A DNA stretch of 64,000 nucleotides from Oscarella lobularis (Eukaryota; Porifera; Homoscleromorpha; Homosclerophorida; Oscarellidae): positions 1,984,001 through 2,048,000 of the forward strand of contig NC_089192.1 in NCBI RefSeq assembly GCF_947507565.1, in the 5' to 3' direction. A program made the translations under genes and the position numbers. This document shows, in pieces, positions 21,819 to 32,295 of this stretch. The notes beneath the pieces were generated by a model. It did no database searches and was not told the origin of the DNA. It saw only the letters and a program-made list of their open reading frames with translations. The first letter of the stretch is position 1; every line of letters begins with the position of its first letter.

Positions 21819-24159
21819 TTAAGAAACGATAATAATCGAAGATTCGTCATCGACGAGCAGACGCTCGCTCGTTTTCCTCCCTCCGCCGGCAGCCCACCAC
21901 TGCAGTTTCCCGGATGCCAATATCAAATATGTGGCAGCCCCAAATAAATTGATTTCTCCAATCAAAAAGAAGACATTCCGCCATTGAATTTTTAAAGCCT
22001 AATAATACACACATAGATTATTAACATGTTTGCGATGACTTACATGGGATCCAGGTGGAGCGGAGGTCATCGCATTCGTCACATATGGACTAAAAATTCC
22101 AGCGATTGTACCAAAAGTATTACTTATACCTAAAATAATGCCGGAGTAACGCGGAGCGATGTCCAAGTAGTTGATTCCTGCTCCGGAGAAGGTCACTCCA
22201 CCGAGACTGACACCGAGACAAAGGTGCACTGTAGCAATTGTTTTGCTACTCGTATACGTTGCTAATATGGGAAAAATCGCCAGGCAAATCATACCTTAAT
22301 TAATCGATTACTTAAATAAATATTATTGATTTGTATTAGTAGTGTACCAAGGACTTGAGCCAATTTTCTAATTGCTGTTGTAGACATGATGGATTTTCTT
22401 CTACAAATATCAACAAGCCAGCTAGAAATAACTATGACGACAACCATAAGCACATATGGAAGTGCAGAAAAAAACCCGTCCTTTAGAAAAAAACAATAGA
22501 TTTAATAATAAGAAAAATGTAATCTACATCTGTTATATTGAAGTTGAGAACGTCGTTGAAGAAGGAGGGAAGACAGGTGAGAAGAGCGTAGTAGCCAAAC
22601 AATCCACAGAAAGAATTAGTAAAAATAGCCCATACGGGCCACGAAGTGAATATCTCTCGGATTGGTATGCGAGTATCTGAGCCCTAAAGAATATAGAAGA
22701 AAATAATGATTTTATTTATTGATTGATTCTTGCTTTGAGAATGTTTTGTTCTGCTATTTCTCCCGCTACTTCTTCTGATATTTCTGTTTCGATGTAAATG
22801 CGCTCGGATGTGTCAATACGCGGATGTTTGTCCGGTGAATTGAAGGCGAAAAAAAGCCACGTGACCCACCACACGATCCCCAGACAACCTTTTGCGAAAA
22901 ATAAAAAACAAATACCAATAAATATATAACAATTTATATATACCTAATACATAAAAGACGGAAGGCCACTTAGATCCGTGTGGGGGAGAGGGAAAACCGT
23001 GTTGACACAATAGGCCACTGATTGGCATGGCAACGATAGTGCCAAACATAGCTCCTTTAGTATTAATTAGTGATATAGAATTGATTATTAATTTTGTACC
23101 TACCTGAAAATGCTATGTTGCTCAATATTGTTCTTTCCAAGGGAGGAACCCAATGACTCAACATCTCAAACAAAGCAGGATAACTAACACCCTTAATTTA
23201 TTAAATGATTAATATTATTAAATTTGAATTGATTTATTTTACTTCGCCTATTCCTTCGCCTATTCGAATTGCGACTAAAAGCCAGGGACTTTGGTAAGCG
23301 GCCAAGGGAGTCAATAGAGTGAGAATTGTCGTGCAAAGACAACCGATTCCAAAAACGTGTTTGCCGCCGTATTTTCGCGCCAAAAATCCTCCGGAATGTT
23401 CGTAATCGCGTACCCGTAGAAAAACGACGCAAGGACCACTCCTAATTAGGTCACGTGATATGGATCTAGACACACAAGTGTTCGAAAACGCTTTTTTTTT
23501 CTTACCTTTTGTATTCGAAGACCACTTCAGTTCGGACTAAATAATAGAGTGACTAGATATCGCGAAGCGAATTGGGTGCGCCTACTTGCATTCGAACGAT
23601 CGCAACGCTCAGATTAACGCGCAAAGCGTAAACGTTAGCCAAGCCAAAAAAGGCGAGCAAAGCGAGGACATAGCGTGCCGGTGGATAGCGCATTCGTTCA
23701 GCCGTTCGGTCACAGAGATGATAAGGGGTTAAAAGAGTTATGCGTGAGACTTTTGTGCGCCGCTTTCGGAACCACAAAGTACATTCTAACACTAGCCTAA
23801 AGACGTCAAAGTGCAACTGACATCTTCAAAAGCATCTTATTTAATCTATGGTTCTACTCAGTGAGAAAGTACGATCACTTATAGCAACAAATTAATGAAG
23901 CGGCCCTGCTTTGAATAGGACTCTTGCTAGTAATGCGACGAAACTTTTTACCTTTCGATGTTGGTGATGACGACGTTGTCGAGTCCATTTCCACTAACGT
24001 TTGAGGATGCATTTGCGTAACGACGACAGATGGTACGGCCGTACGTAAAAGGCGTCTCGATCGAAAGTAATGAGGTAAACGCCTATTTCCTGCCCTAACG
24101 GCCTGAAAGTCTCCAGAGCTGCTAAGAATACCCTTTTCTGTGGATGTAACCTGAATCAT
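21819..24159 (-). CDS. SLC17-family anion transporter (MFS), with a 1-bp deletion in exon 4
   Basis: Exons on the minus strand: 23952-24159, 23586-23749, 23506-23536, 23243-23441, 23104-23191, 22944-23054, 22770-22888, about 22534-22683, about 22341-22483, about 22048-22295 and 21819-22008. Membrane segments and motifs follow the sialin/VGLUT pattern: RYVLALLAFFGLANVYALRV (TM1 with the NLSVAIV motif), GVVLASFFYGYAIT (TM2), GGFLARKYGGK, RIGEGIGE (TM4), IFTSWPVWAIF, NTFGTIAGIFSPY and the last helix near FGAATYLI. Family members export organic anions using proton or sodium gradients, on lysosomal, vesicular or plasma membranes. Near 23394 the conserved IPGG is written ATTCCGGAGG, one base short, so the frame breaks between TM2 and GGFLARKYGG. 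All other exon phases agree once that base is allowed for. Either a fresh frameshift or a base error. Confidence 0.8.
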
Positions 24160-25279
24160 CGCTTTCTATTCACTCATGTGATACTACATATTACTTCAGA
24201 AAAAAAATAGACCACTAGAAAGAGGGGCGTGTAAAGCTCATTTTGAGACTTGACTTCCAGTATGTCCTATGTAACTAAGGTAACAGTGCAGCCCTTGACG
24301 AACTCAGAAGACGGCCCCGCCACTTTTCTTTGCCTTCAACTGTACGTTTGAAACTTTTACATAGATCTTTTTAAACTAGGGGTTTGAACCAAGGGCTACA
24401 ACCAAAAGGCATGAATTCTAATCGGGGTTACGAGTTTTCGTTCGTTACAATTCCATCAATTAATAGATGAGACTGCGTAACAAAAATGCCAACTCAATTG
24501 CACAATAACTGTTGCTTAGAAACTCGAGTCAAAGTTCCTCGGAATGAAACTAATACAGTGTCGCTTTATCAATTGGGAGGCGTTGTAGCACTAATATAAC
24601 ATGGTAGCTCTCTAATGCCCCGAGCTTCACTGCCTCTTGTGACGACACGCGTTCATTGGAACCACGTGCCCACGACAAACGGCTTTTCCTCCGACTACAA
24701 AGGGCGCTACAAGAGCCGCTCGCTCGACGAAACACACAATTAAATACCAATTTGAAACCGATAACCTAATCGAGGAGAAAATCTATCGTGGGCCAATTAA
24801 TTAAAAAATTTTAGTGGGTTTAGTTACTAAAAATAAGTCCTGACTATCTTGATGCATGGTCGGGATGCGCTTGGGGAGCCGGCGGCCTAAGGGGTCACAC
24901 ACATACGAACATCTAAATAACTAACTGCGTAGAACTAGAAATTGAGACTACAATATCCCAACTCGCCTGCGACGTCCCTTTGCTCGGTTGAGCTGTCGAT
25001 CTCGACTTTACTGAGAAATTCTGACGACACATCATGACATGCGAGCCGGCGTTGAGAAACTTCGCTGGATAAAGCGCGATCGTTGGTTTCTCATCCAAGT
25101 AGCAGGCGCAGCATTAGATCGAGTCGGCTGAGTCGGGAGAAAAGACGCACAAGACGCGAGGATTAGCGAGGTTTCTTTCGAAGAATACCACTATGCTCAT
25201 TAACAATCCCTGTAAGTTTTGTAAGGGCCAGCTGGTAGCATTCTCGTGGTTTCTTAGTGGGCACATTTCAAAGAAAAGG

Positions 25280-25510
25280 ATTCTTCCGGTTAGTTTTCCA
25301 TAGAAAAATGACCCCCCCCCCCCCCCCCCCCCCCCCCAGTCAGTTTTTCATGGAAAAATGATCCCCCGGGTCACTTTTCTATGGAAAATTGACCCCATTA
25401 GGTGGACCTCTTTTTACAGGGGGGCATAGAAAAGTGACAGGGGTCATTGGAAAGGTGATCCGGGGGAGGGGTCATTTTTCCATGGAAAACTGACCCGGGG
25501 GGTCACTCGT
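25280..25510. repeat. Poly-C run with palindromic TTTTCCATGGAAAA-type repeats
   Basis: A run of more than 20 C residues at about 25313-25337 is flanked by at least five copies of a unit like tcatttttccatggaaaa, in both orientations and separated by CCCC or GGGG tracts. Confidence 0.85.
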
Positions 25511-25529
25511 TTAGGGGGGTCTAAATTTT

Positions 25530-25720
25530 CATGACAGGCCACAAGGGACCCTTCCTCCGCGCGAAGACCCTAAATCGGCCAAAAAATTCCCTCTCAAATC
25601 GACTGACGACATTTCAAAGGTCTGCAAAAGAAGAAATCGCTCAGAACGGTTCGAGTCACGTGCTCTTCGAGAAAAAGATACAGCCGGAAGACGACCAAAA
25701 AACCCCATTTGGCAGCCTCG
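25530..25720. repeat. Dispersed repeat, copy 1
   Basis: From cacaagggacccttcc to cagccggaagacgacc this segment matches the reverse complement of about 54915-55095, with scattered substitutions. No transposase or terminal repeat is evident. Confidence 0.6.
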
Positions 25721-26364
25721 AACAATCGATAAAAGCCGTTTCGAGTGCCGCACGACACGCTGAGCACACGAAATCGGCGAAAGCAGACGACTTCGTTTGT
25801 CAAAGTCGGTTTTTCTTACCTCCGCTTCTTTCTTCCTGTGCTGCGCGTTGCTTCGCAGCCTTTGCTCAAGCGTTGCGCAGCATCTAGCGCCTCATCGGAG
25901 TGTCGCTTTGCTTCTGGGTCTTGTGCAGCGACAGTTTCACTCGTTCGACTTGTAACCCACATACGGGAAGGTCTGACGTTTTAGTCGCCCGTCAATGCCC
26001 CGCCTTAGACGCTATGGAAGCCAAGACCTTTTATTTGTCGAAAAGGAAGAACGTCATGCACACAGCTAGAGTCAATACTGGTATTTCAACACGGTTTACG
26101 CTCAAGGTGGTGAGGAATATGGGCGAACGGTGAGGCATGTGGGCGAACTCAGAATTAGTCAAATGACGCTGCATGCTAGGAAGCTATTCCGTTCTACAAA
26201 AGGTGGCCAAATACCAATAGGAAATATCCACTAACAGACCCCATACTTGAGGACTAATAAGTGCGCTCATCATGCATTTATGGAGAGACGTCGGAGTCTG
26301 TTTGAAAAAGCAATTCTATTCCCCACGACGCAATTGATCTTTAAGTTAGTATCCGGTAGTACGG

Positions 26365-26372
26365 TATATAAG
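26365..26372 (+). promoter_or_regulatory. TATA box of the small secreted-peptide gene
   Basis: TATATAAG lies 46 nt before the ATG at 26418, a suitable distance for a short 5' UTR. Confidence 0.5.
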
Positions 26373-26417
26373 AAAGGAACTGAAGGCACTCAGGTTATCT
26401 AAATCCTTCATTCACTC

Positions 26418-26793
26418 ATGGCAAGACAGATAGTAGTGGTGGCTTTCTTTGCCTGTTTCCTTCTACTTTCAACGTACGCCAGCCCGATCCAGGAGAAAGA
26501 AATGATTCATGTCATTCGTCGAGGACGATTGGCGACTACTTCACACTCAAAGTCTGTCCTAGAAGAAAAACAACCATTGAAAGATGTTAAAAGCAATGGA
26601 GCGAAAAACTGGGCAATCGCCGTCAATCGGAGCAACGCAACACTGTAAGGCACTAATGAAGAGAAATTTTTTTCGTTACACCGTAAGTGTTTGTTAAAGG
26701 GTTTGGGACGATACCGAAGGGGTGGATATCGTTTCTAACGTTCGTGTCGCCTTGGTGCCGCTAAGATTACATGCAATGTCTTCCAAAAGTTAA
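26418..26793 (+). CDS. Small secreted peptide precursor (orphan)
   Basis: Exon 1 is 26418-26644; a 55-nt intron (gtaagg ... aaag) runs to 26699; exon 2 is 26700-26793. Together they give 106 residues. Without splicing the frame would stop inside the donor GTAAGG, so the spliced model is preferred. Residues 1-21 form a signal peptide (ARQIVVVAFFACFLLLSTYA). The mature part is basic, has an internal RRGR dibasic site near residue 33, an N-glycosylation site (NRSN) near the splice junction, and no cysteines. It resembles peptide-hormone or antimicrobial precursors only in layout. I do not recognise a family. A TATA box lies upstream. Confidence 0.55.
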
Positions 26794-27163
26794 GGCTCTG
26801 ACTTGCATTGGAATCAAACTGCTTTGTAGGTTTACGGTCATTTTTTGTCGTTGCGTGTAACATAGAATCAAATTAGGATATATGTCTAGTTCCTGTGTTA
26901 AGTTTTACTTTCACCCACTGGACTGACTCATCGCTCTATTTGGTTCTCCTAAAACTCGCGCATTGCCTGAAACAGTTCTGTATGCCATATCTTCACCATA
27001 TACTACACTTTGCGGACACCATGCTGCATTTAATCTGCTTACCCAAAAGTAACTAGAATAGATGGCAATACAGCGTGCGCATAGCAACACATAGATATAC
27101 CACGAGAACGTCACAGCAGACTGCTAGTACGTTTTTTCATCACTTCATCTCTAACAGCAAGAT

Positions 27164-28301
27164 CTAACTAGAGCAAGACTTCCCAGCTGTACCGTTGCAA
27201 CAACTGTGAACGGTAACGAACGTACTGTCATAGTAACCATCGTACGAGCCCCCGGCGCACGAATAGCAGACATTACTGCACCCGTCCTTTTTGTAGACAA
27301 ACTTCAGAATCTGTGGCTTATTGTAATTCTGCTGAGTAAAAGTCAATTTTTGAGGAACGACGTCAAAACAGCTGTCGCCGCAGTCGCAATATCCGCCACA
27401 GAGCGAGAATGAAACGGTGACGTTGTCCCAAGCTGGAGGATAAGTCAGGAAGAAGGTCATGTTGTCACTACTGTCGGGCGTTGTATAGAAGAATTCGCGG
27501 TCTGTGTTGCTGCCTGTTCCAACGTCTAAATTTGTACAGTTCTTCATCCAATTTTTAGGCAGCAGAGAATCGATGTCAATCCGAGGCTCGCCCGGAGTGA
27601 GATCCATTTCCGTGATGAGATCCTCGGTAGGATTAAACGTGCCCGATTTGCCGGGATGGTAGTGCTCCGCCCAGACAGGTATACCTGTCTCGGAGTGGGC
27701 CAAGACGGTCACGTTATCCGGTTGGGCGGACACGACTGTCTGCATTTTGGTGTACCACACGTCGACAGCGTACGACCAGAATTTCTTTGAGCCCAGATAC
27801 TTCATGCCTGGACACACGTAATATCCAACGCACGTGTAGTCATCGGAGGCAAATCCCATCATTTCAGCAAAGCCAACCGGATAGCCGGTTAAGAATGTGT
27901 TTCTGCCTGTGTATTGGCAACGTTTACCGAGCTGAATGCTGAGTCTTCCCTTGTAGGGAAGACTTCCTGGAAGGGCGCCTGGAGGATCTGTCATGAGCAC
28001 GTACATACCGTCAGCTATGCAAAGACAAGGGCGTTATAAATTAATTAGATTATACCCAGAGAGGAAGTGGATTTGTACCGATATACTGCCCCGTTTGATT
28101 GATGAAGGCTTTGTACTGGTGCTTGCCCTTGGCATCGACCCACCTCGAGACGTAGACTTCTGAAAGAGTAAGGCCTTCTTCGGTCGATGTGATGGTGCTC
28201 GAGAAGTTCGCCGGGAAGTTTGGGTAGATCAAGGCCACGGCTACTGCCGGAACAACAAAGGCCCAAAGAAGAAGGCTTTTGCGAATTGAACGTGCTTGCA
28301 T
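27164..28301 (-). CDS. Extracellular Cys-rich protein with signal anchor (orphan)
   Basis: Exon 1 is 28079-28301 and exon 2 is 27164-28014, joined through a 64-nt intron to 357 residues. The N-terminus has a short basic stretch, then a hydrophobic segment (LLLWAFVVPAVAVALIYP) that acts as signal peptide or type II anchor. The next region (residues about 75-220) contains HSETGIPVW and a beta-rich stretch vaguely like ependymin/LVN1.2-type lipid-binding folds. The C-terminal about 110 residues hold many cysteines and a strand pair (VPQKLTFTQQNYNKPQI) resembling a Calx-type beta sandwich edge. Several NxT/NxS sites support secretion. Family assignment is only suggestive. Confidence 0.7.
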
Positions 28302-28713
28302 TGATCAGCCCGATGAAAGGAAAGACAAAGGAATGACGCTGCTCACGCACTTACGGCCTCCTACCTTGTGACACAATGTCCTTGTGACACGCGAGCTGCA
28401 TTGATATAAATGCAACCGCAGTCACACCTCTAAAGCCGATCATATTTTTGGCGACGGTTTCTGCTTATGTTGTGAAGCGACGGAGGCTTATCAGAAAACG
28501 TAGGAAAGGCGTCGACGGTATCAAAGGAAGTTCTAAGTAAACATATAACTCTCGAAACCGAAACTTGCCTGCTGATCGAGTATGCACCATCGCAAATCCG
28601 TTCATCGTAGCGTGTCTGTGGAACTTGAGCATCTTTCTAGGTGAGGAACTCTGTTAGTCGTTTTATTCTCCACGGCGGAGCGGAACCAGGAAAAGTGAAT
28701 CTCAGTCGTACGT

Positions 28714-28741
28714 ATTATACGGGTTTTGTGAACCGCGTATT
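28714..28741. repeat. ATACGGG-family palindrome (one mismatch)
   Basis: ttatacgggttttgtgaaccgcgtattt is the reverse complement of the copy at 18272-18299 except for one base, which makes one arm imperfect. Confidence 0.6.
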
Positions 28742-28976
28742 TCAGACATTTTGTCCGGCCGTTATAAGCATGGAAACCGACTAAATTACGCACACGCAAT
28801 CTCGGAATTTTCAAAAAAACTGGTCCGTGGCCATGGCCTGACTGTACGGCCTTGTTGGAATCTTTCCCCAAAACAGCCGACGGCAGGGTCATGAATATAG
28901 CTCTCGTTCACCCTGTGTTCCGAGTCAGCGTCATTCTGTGTACTCACTACTGCGAGAGAAATCCAGAACAAACCAA

Positions 28977-29009
28977 ATACGGGGTTCATGTTCGATCATG
29001 AAGCCCGTA
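28977..29009. repeat. ATACGGG...CCCGTA inverted repeat
   Basis: ATACGGG 28977-28983 faces CCCGTA 29004-29009 around a loop that contains its own palindrome, catgttcgatcatg. Confidence 0.6.
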
Positions 29010-29017
29010 ACTAAAGG

Positions 29018-29021
29018 CTTG
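29018..29021. other. Target-site duplication CTTG (left)
   Basis: CTTG precedes the left LTR and is repeated directly after the right LTR at 32296-32299. Confidence 0.75.
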
Positions 29022-29200
29022 TGTAACACGGCGTGGGGGAGGCGGCTTTGGATTTCTCCTTTATTCTAGCTTGCTCACACACAGATACACGCGTTCAACT
29101 CTACGACTCTAACACGACTGTCCCAATTATCCTAACTACCAATCATATGTCTTCCTATTCCTACCTAATTAGCAACTACCCCCCACCCCCTACTGCTACA
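29022..29200 (-). repeat. LTR (3' LTR relative to coding strand)
   Basis: Starts TGTAACACGG and ends CTGCTACA. Identical along its whole 179 bp to 32117-32295. Confidence 0.95.
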
Positions 29201-29214
29201 TCCCTCCCTTCTAA
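29201..29214 (-). promoter_or_regulatory. Polypurine tract
   Basis: On the minus strand the bases immediately before the 3' LTR read AGAAGGGAGGGA, the usual plus-strand DNA primer of LTR elements. Confidence 0.75.
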
Positions 29215-29425
29215 GTTTGGCGCGTCCCCTGCGCCACATCATCAGCATCTCAACACGACATACGTACAGCCCTCCAGCAATCCAGCTTCTCGTCGGCACC
29301 TCAGCATACAGCTCAGCTCAGCGCACAATCCCAGCTCACAGACTCGGACACACTCACAACACAGATACGAACACACACACAGTCACACGTTCTACGCTTA
29401 CGACTACGACTCCCGGCTACAACAC

Positions 29426-32074
29426 TTACTGCTCGTCGTCGCTCTCGAAGTCGACAACGTAATCACGAAGCCTGACTGGCGGTCCAGCATTTCGACGTGG
29501 TCTGGCTTCCACCATCGGCGCCGCTTCCGCTCCGTCTTCGTCTGCTTCCTCTCCCTCAGAATCCGGCTCGCTTTCCAGCTCTTCGTCTTCGTCGTTGATA
29601 TCAGTCAGCTCGTCTTCCAGCAGTTCCACTAACGGATCCTCTCGTCGCCCTCGTGCCGCTATTCTCGCCTCCGGCTCCTCGAAAATCACCTCGAAGTCGC
29701 CTTCATCTTCATCGTCTTCGGATTCGGAAACGGGGTCCCCTCGTCGTCGTCGCGATTCTTCTCTCTGCAGCGCCACCATCGAACTGCGGTCACACGCTTC
29801 CAAACGACCCATCTGTACGCGCTGCGCCGAACCACCTCCAATCGGCCGTATCTTCGCGTCAACGGCGTCGTAAACGCGCTCCACGACGAACGGTCCTTCC
29901 CAATGACGCGACAGCTTCTCTGCCTGGCCTCGCTTCACGCTCGGGACGTAAAGGTAAACGACGTCGCCCTCTTCGAATGCCGAAACCTCACTCATTCGCT
30001 CATCGTAGCTTCGTTCGCGCTCGGCTTTCATAACAGCAATTCTCTTCGTCGCTAGCGCTCCGCCCGGCTTTTCGGCTGATCCCTTAGCGTGTCTCTTTGG
30101 AGATTCCTTTGCGTGATCCTCAGCTGCAGCCGATTCCCGTTTTGCTCCGACGACCATTTTGGGACGAGATAGCTGGCCTGCGGCTCTCTTCGATTCGCGA
30201 CTCTTGACCGACGAAGCATTCGACGCTCTTTTCGTCACCTCTTCGGCGAAGACCTTCCGATTCCCTTTGATCACTCGTTTTGCCTGCTTCCGCGACGCTC
30301 TCAGATCTTCAATCTCTTCCTGAAGCTCGCTGCACTTCCTCTTCGCTCTTGCTCTCGACTCCTCGAGACTCTTCCGTGCTTTGACTTCGTCATCATACGC
30401 GGCTTGCATCCTTCGACATTGAAGCTGAAGATCTTTCACCGCCTTAGCTAGATCATCAGACACTTTTCTGGATCCCTCCAACCGGCAACGCATCTCCTTC
30501 AATTCTTTATCAGCGCGACTCCTCTGCTTAACCAGCTCCTTTTTAGCGCGTAGCTCTTCGCTCACCGTCTCTTGCAGCGTTTCGAGTTGTCGGGCAAAGC
30601 TTCCCAGCATTCGCCCATCCACTTTTGCTACCAGCTCTTCTCTCGGCGGTGTCGGCGTCTCCAAACTGATCCTTCCTGCATTCCACCATAGCTCTCCTGT
30701 TCCCGTGTCGATCTTTACACCGCGCGGCCTCATGAAATCAAGTCCAATAATTGGGTTCGCCAAAAGAGCGCTCGTTACCCAAAACTCGTGTCTCGCTTCC
30801 AGCTCGCCAATCTTCACTACCATTTCGCAGCAGCCGATAATCGGAATCTCTCCTCCTGCAGCCGCTCGTACTATGCTTCGTGGGGTCGCCAGCTTCATCG
30901 CATTTTTGTCAGCGAACGAACGCGAGCACAATGAAACAGTTGCGCCGGTATCAATCAGGTAGGCGGCGTGAGACGTGCCAATTTTTCCTACCGCGATAAG
31001 CGGATCGACGACGGCGCACGCGATGATCGGCCCGTTTGCTTCGCCTCGTCGCGTTTCCACATTCACAACCGAAACCTTGTGTTCCGTGATCCCTCCGTTT
31101 CCTTGCCGCTTTTCTCTCGGACATTGCCTCGCAATGTGGCCTACTTCGTTGCAATTGAAACAACGGCGCCCGTCTCGCACAGAACAATTTCCAACGTAAT
31201 GCCCGGTCTGTCCGCAACGGTAGCAAACCTGCTCGCCCGCATTCAACGATTCTGCTGCGTTCGATGTCGGCAGCGCTCTTCCCAGCGCGATCTGTTCGAT
31301 TAACAGCTCCAGACGTGTCATTCGCTCATGCAGGTCGGCGCCGTCACTTTCAGCACCAACCGAAGCCACTCGTCTCTTGCCAACGACACCTCTCGACAGG
31401 GCGGCGGCGGCGCGAAATCCGCCTTGTTGACTTCCACGCAGCGGCGGTCGTCGTTCCCATCCCGGTCGCGCGGCAGCAGCGTCTTCTTCTTCCCGGCGGC
31501 GATCTTCCAGCAAACGCAAGTCCTCCGTTTTCTCTATTGTCGCTTCGAACGTGGCGGGCGGATTCACTTCCAATTCATATCGCAGCGAGCTCGGCAGTCC
31601 GGCGACAAAACGTTGCATCAGCTGATCTTCTCTCGTTGCTCGGTCGAGCGTCGGCATTGCGCGTTCCAGTAGCTTCTCCAGGTCGTGCGCGTATTCATCC
31701 ACTGATTCACACCCGCGTCGGAATTTTCGCGCCTCCAGAAGTCGGTGCGCGTGCATTCTTTTCTCCCGCGTATTCGTCCCGAAAACTTTTCTCAATGCGG
31801 CGACGAGGTCGTCGTAGCCTTCAATTTCTTGCTCCTCGCAGTGCTCAAACACTACCCAAGCGCGGTCCTTCAGGTAGGTCGGCAAATACAGAAGGCGAGC
31901 GTCAGCGTCCCATCCGTACGCCGTCGCGCAAACCTCGAACCGCCGGAGCCAGCGGTCGAAGTTGCCGTCGCCGAATTTCTCAATCTTTATTGCGTCGCGA
32001 TTAACGACGCGGACGATCGGCCGCGCAGCGGCTGCAGCGGCGTTGGCGTCGGCGTTTTCGTCGTTTTCATCCAT
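29426..32074 (-). CDS. Retroelement Gag-protease-coiled-coil-integrase C-terminal fusion protein
   Basis: A single frame of 882 residues from the first ATG (32074), following an Asp/Asn/Ala-rich leader. Residues about 30-210: retrotransposon Gag fold (FGDGNFDRWLRRFEV, FVAGLPSSLRYEL). About 283-316: two CCHC zinc knuckles (CYRCGQTGHYVGNC and CFNCNEVGHIARQC). About 370-460: aspartic protease with LIDTGATVSLC and IIGLDFMR. About 505-610: a charged heptad-rich coiled coil (LQETVSEELRAKKELVKQ). About 690-760: the gypsy integrase C-terminal module (EEGDVVYLYVP ... LSRHWEGPFVVERVYDA). Then a strongly acidic tail and the terminal motif RPRRNAGPPVRLRDYV, also seen at gypsy integrase ends. Reverse transcriptase, RNase H and the integrase catalytic core are missing between protease and integrase C-terminus without frame disruption. 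Confidence 0.88.
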   Translation of the reverse strand: MDENDENADANAAAAAARPIVRVVNRDAIKIEKFGDGNFDRWLRRFEVCATAYGWDADARLLYLPTYLKDRAWVVFEHCEEQEIEGYDDLVAALRKVFGTNTREKRMHAHRLLEARKFRRGCESVDEYAHDLEKLLERAMPTLDRATREDQLMQRFVAGLPSSLRYELEVNPPATFEATIEKTEDLRLLEDRRREEEDAAAARPGWERRPPLRGSQQGGFRAAAALSRGVVGKRRVASVGAESDGADLHERMTRLELLIEQIALGRALPTSNAAESLNAGEQVCYRCGQTGHYVGNCSVRDGRRCFNCNEVGHIARQCPREKRQGNGGITEHKVSVVNVETRRGEANGPIIACAVVDPLIAVGKIGTSHAAYLIDTGATVSLCSRSFADKNAMKLATPRSIVRAAAGGEIPIIGCCEMVVKIGELEARHEFWVTSALLANPIIGLDFMRPRGVKIDTGTGELWWNAGRISLETPTPPREELVAKVDGRMLGSFARQLETLQETVSEELRAKKELVKQRSRADKELKEMRCRLEGSRKVSDDLAKAVKDLQLQCRRMQAAYDDEVKARKSLEESRARAKRKCSELQEEIEDLRASRKQAKRVIKGNRKVFAEEVTKRASNASSVKSRESKRAAGQLSRPKMVVGAKRESAAAEDHAKESPKRHAKGSAEKPGGALATKRIAVMKAERERSYDERMSEVSAFEEGDVVYLYVPSVKRGQAEKLSRHWEGPFVVERVYDAVDAKIRPIGGGSAQRVQMGRLEACDRSSMVALQREESRRRRGDPVSESEDDEDEGDFEVIFEEPEARIAARGRREDPLVELLEDELTDINDEDEELESEPDSEGEEADEDGAEAAPMVEARPRRNAGPPVRLRDYVVDFESDDEQ

Positions 32075-32099
32075 CTCTTCGGAGCGTGCGAGGTCGAAT

Positions 32100-32115
32100 C
32101 GCTGTCCTGTCACCA
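32100..32115 (-). promoter_or_regulatory. Putative tRNA primer-binding site
   Basis: TGGTGACAGGACAGCG begins two bases inside the 5' LTR on the minus strand; TGG pairs with the CCA end of a tRNA. The tRNA is not identified. Confidence 0.6.
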
Positions 32116-32116
32116 A

Positions 32117-32295
32117 TGTAACACGGCGTGGGGGAGGCGGCTTTGGATTTCTCCTTTATTCTAGCTTGCTCACACACAGATACACGCGTTCAACTCTACG
32201 ACTCTAACACGACTGTCCCAATTATCCTAACTACCAATCATATGTCTTCCTATTCCTACCTAATTAGCAACTACCCCCCACCCCCTACTGCTACA
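32117..32295 (-). repeat. LTR (5' LTR relative to coding strand)
   Basis: Same 179 bp as 29022-29200. It must carry the promoter for the minus-strand gene. Confidence 0.95.

Larger units (their letters stand above)
24160..26417. other. Intergenic, repeat-bearing; no gene seen
   Basis: No domain-bearing frame was found. The notable contents are a C-homopolymer and palindromic repeat zone (25280-25510), one copy of a dispersed repeat (25530-25720) and a TATA element just before the next gene. Open frames at 24913-25098 and 25529-25984 show no family features. Confidence 0.55.
28302..29017. other. Intergenic; palindromic repeats
   Basis: No gene is seen. ATACGGG-family palindromes occur at 28714-28741 and 28977-29009; the latter ends 8 bp before the retroelement target site. 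The first part is the 5' flank of the minus-strand gene ending at 28301. Confidence 0.5.

Noticed and set aside
29033-29632. Plus-strand frames within the LTRs and over the Gag gene
   Set aside because: They overlap LTR sequence and the antisense of a domain-bearing gene, and have no features of their own.
32075-32115. Extending the retroelement protein to a TTG start at 32115
   Set aside because: That stretch overlaps the primer-binding site; the first ATG at 32074 is the sensible start in a eukaryote.
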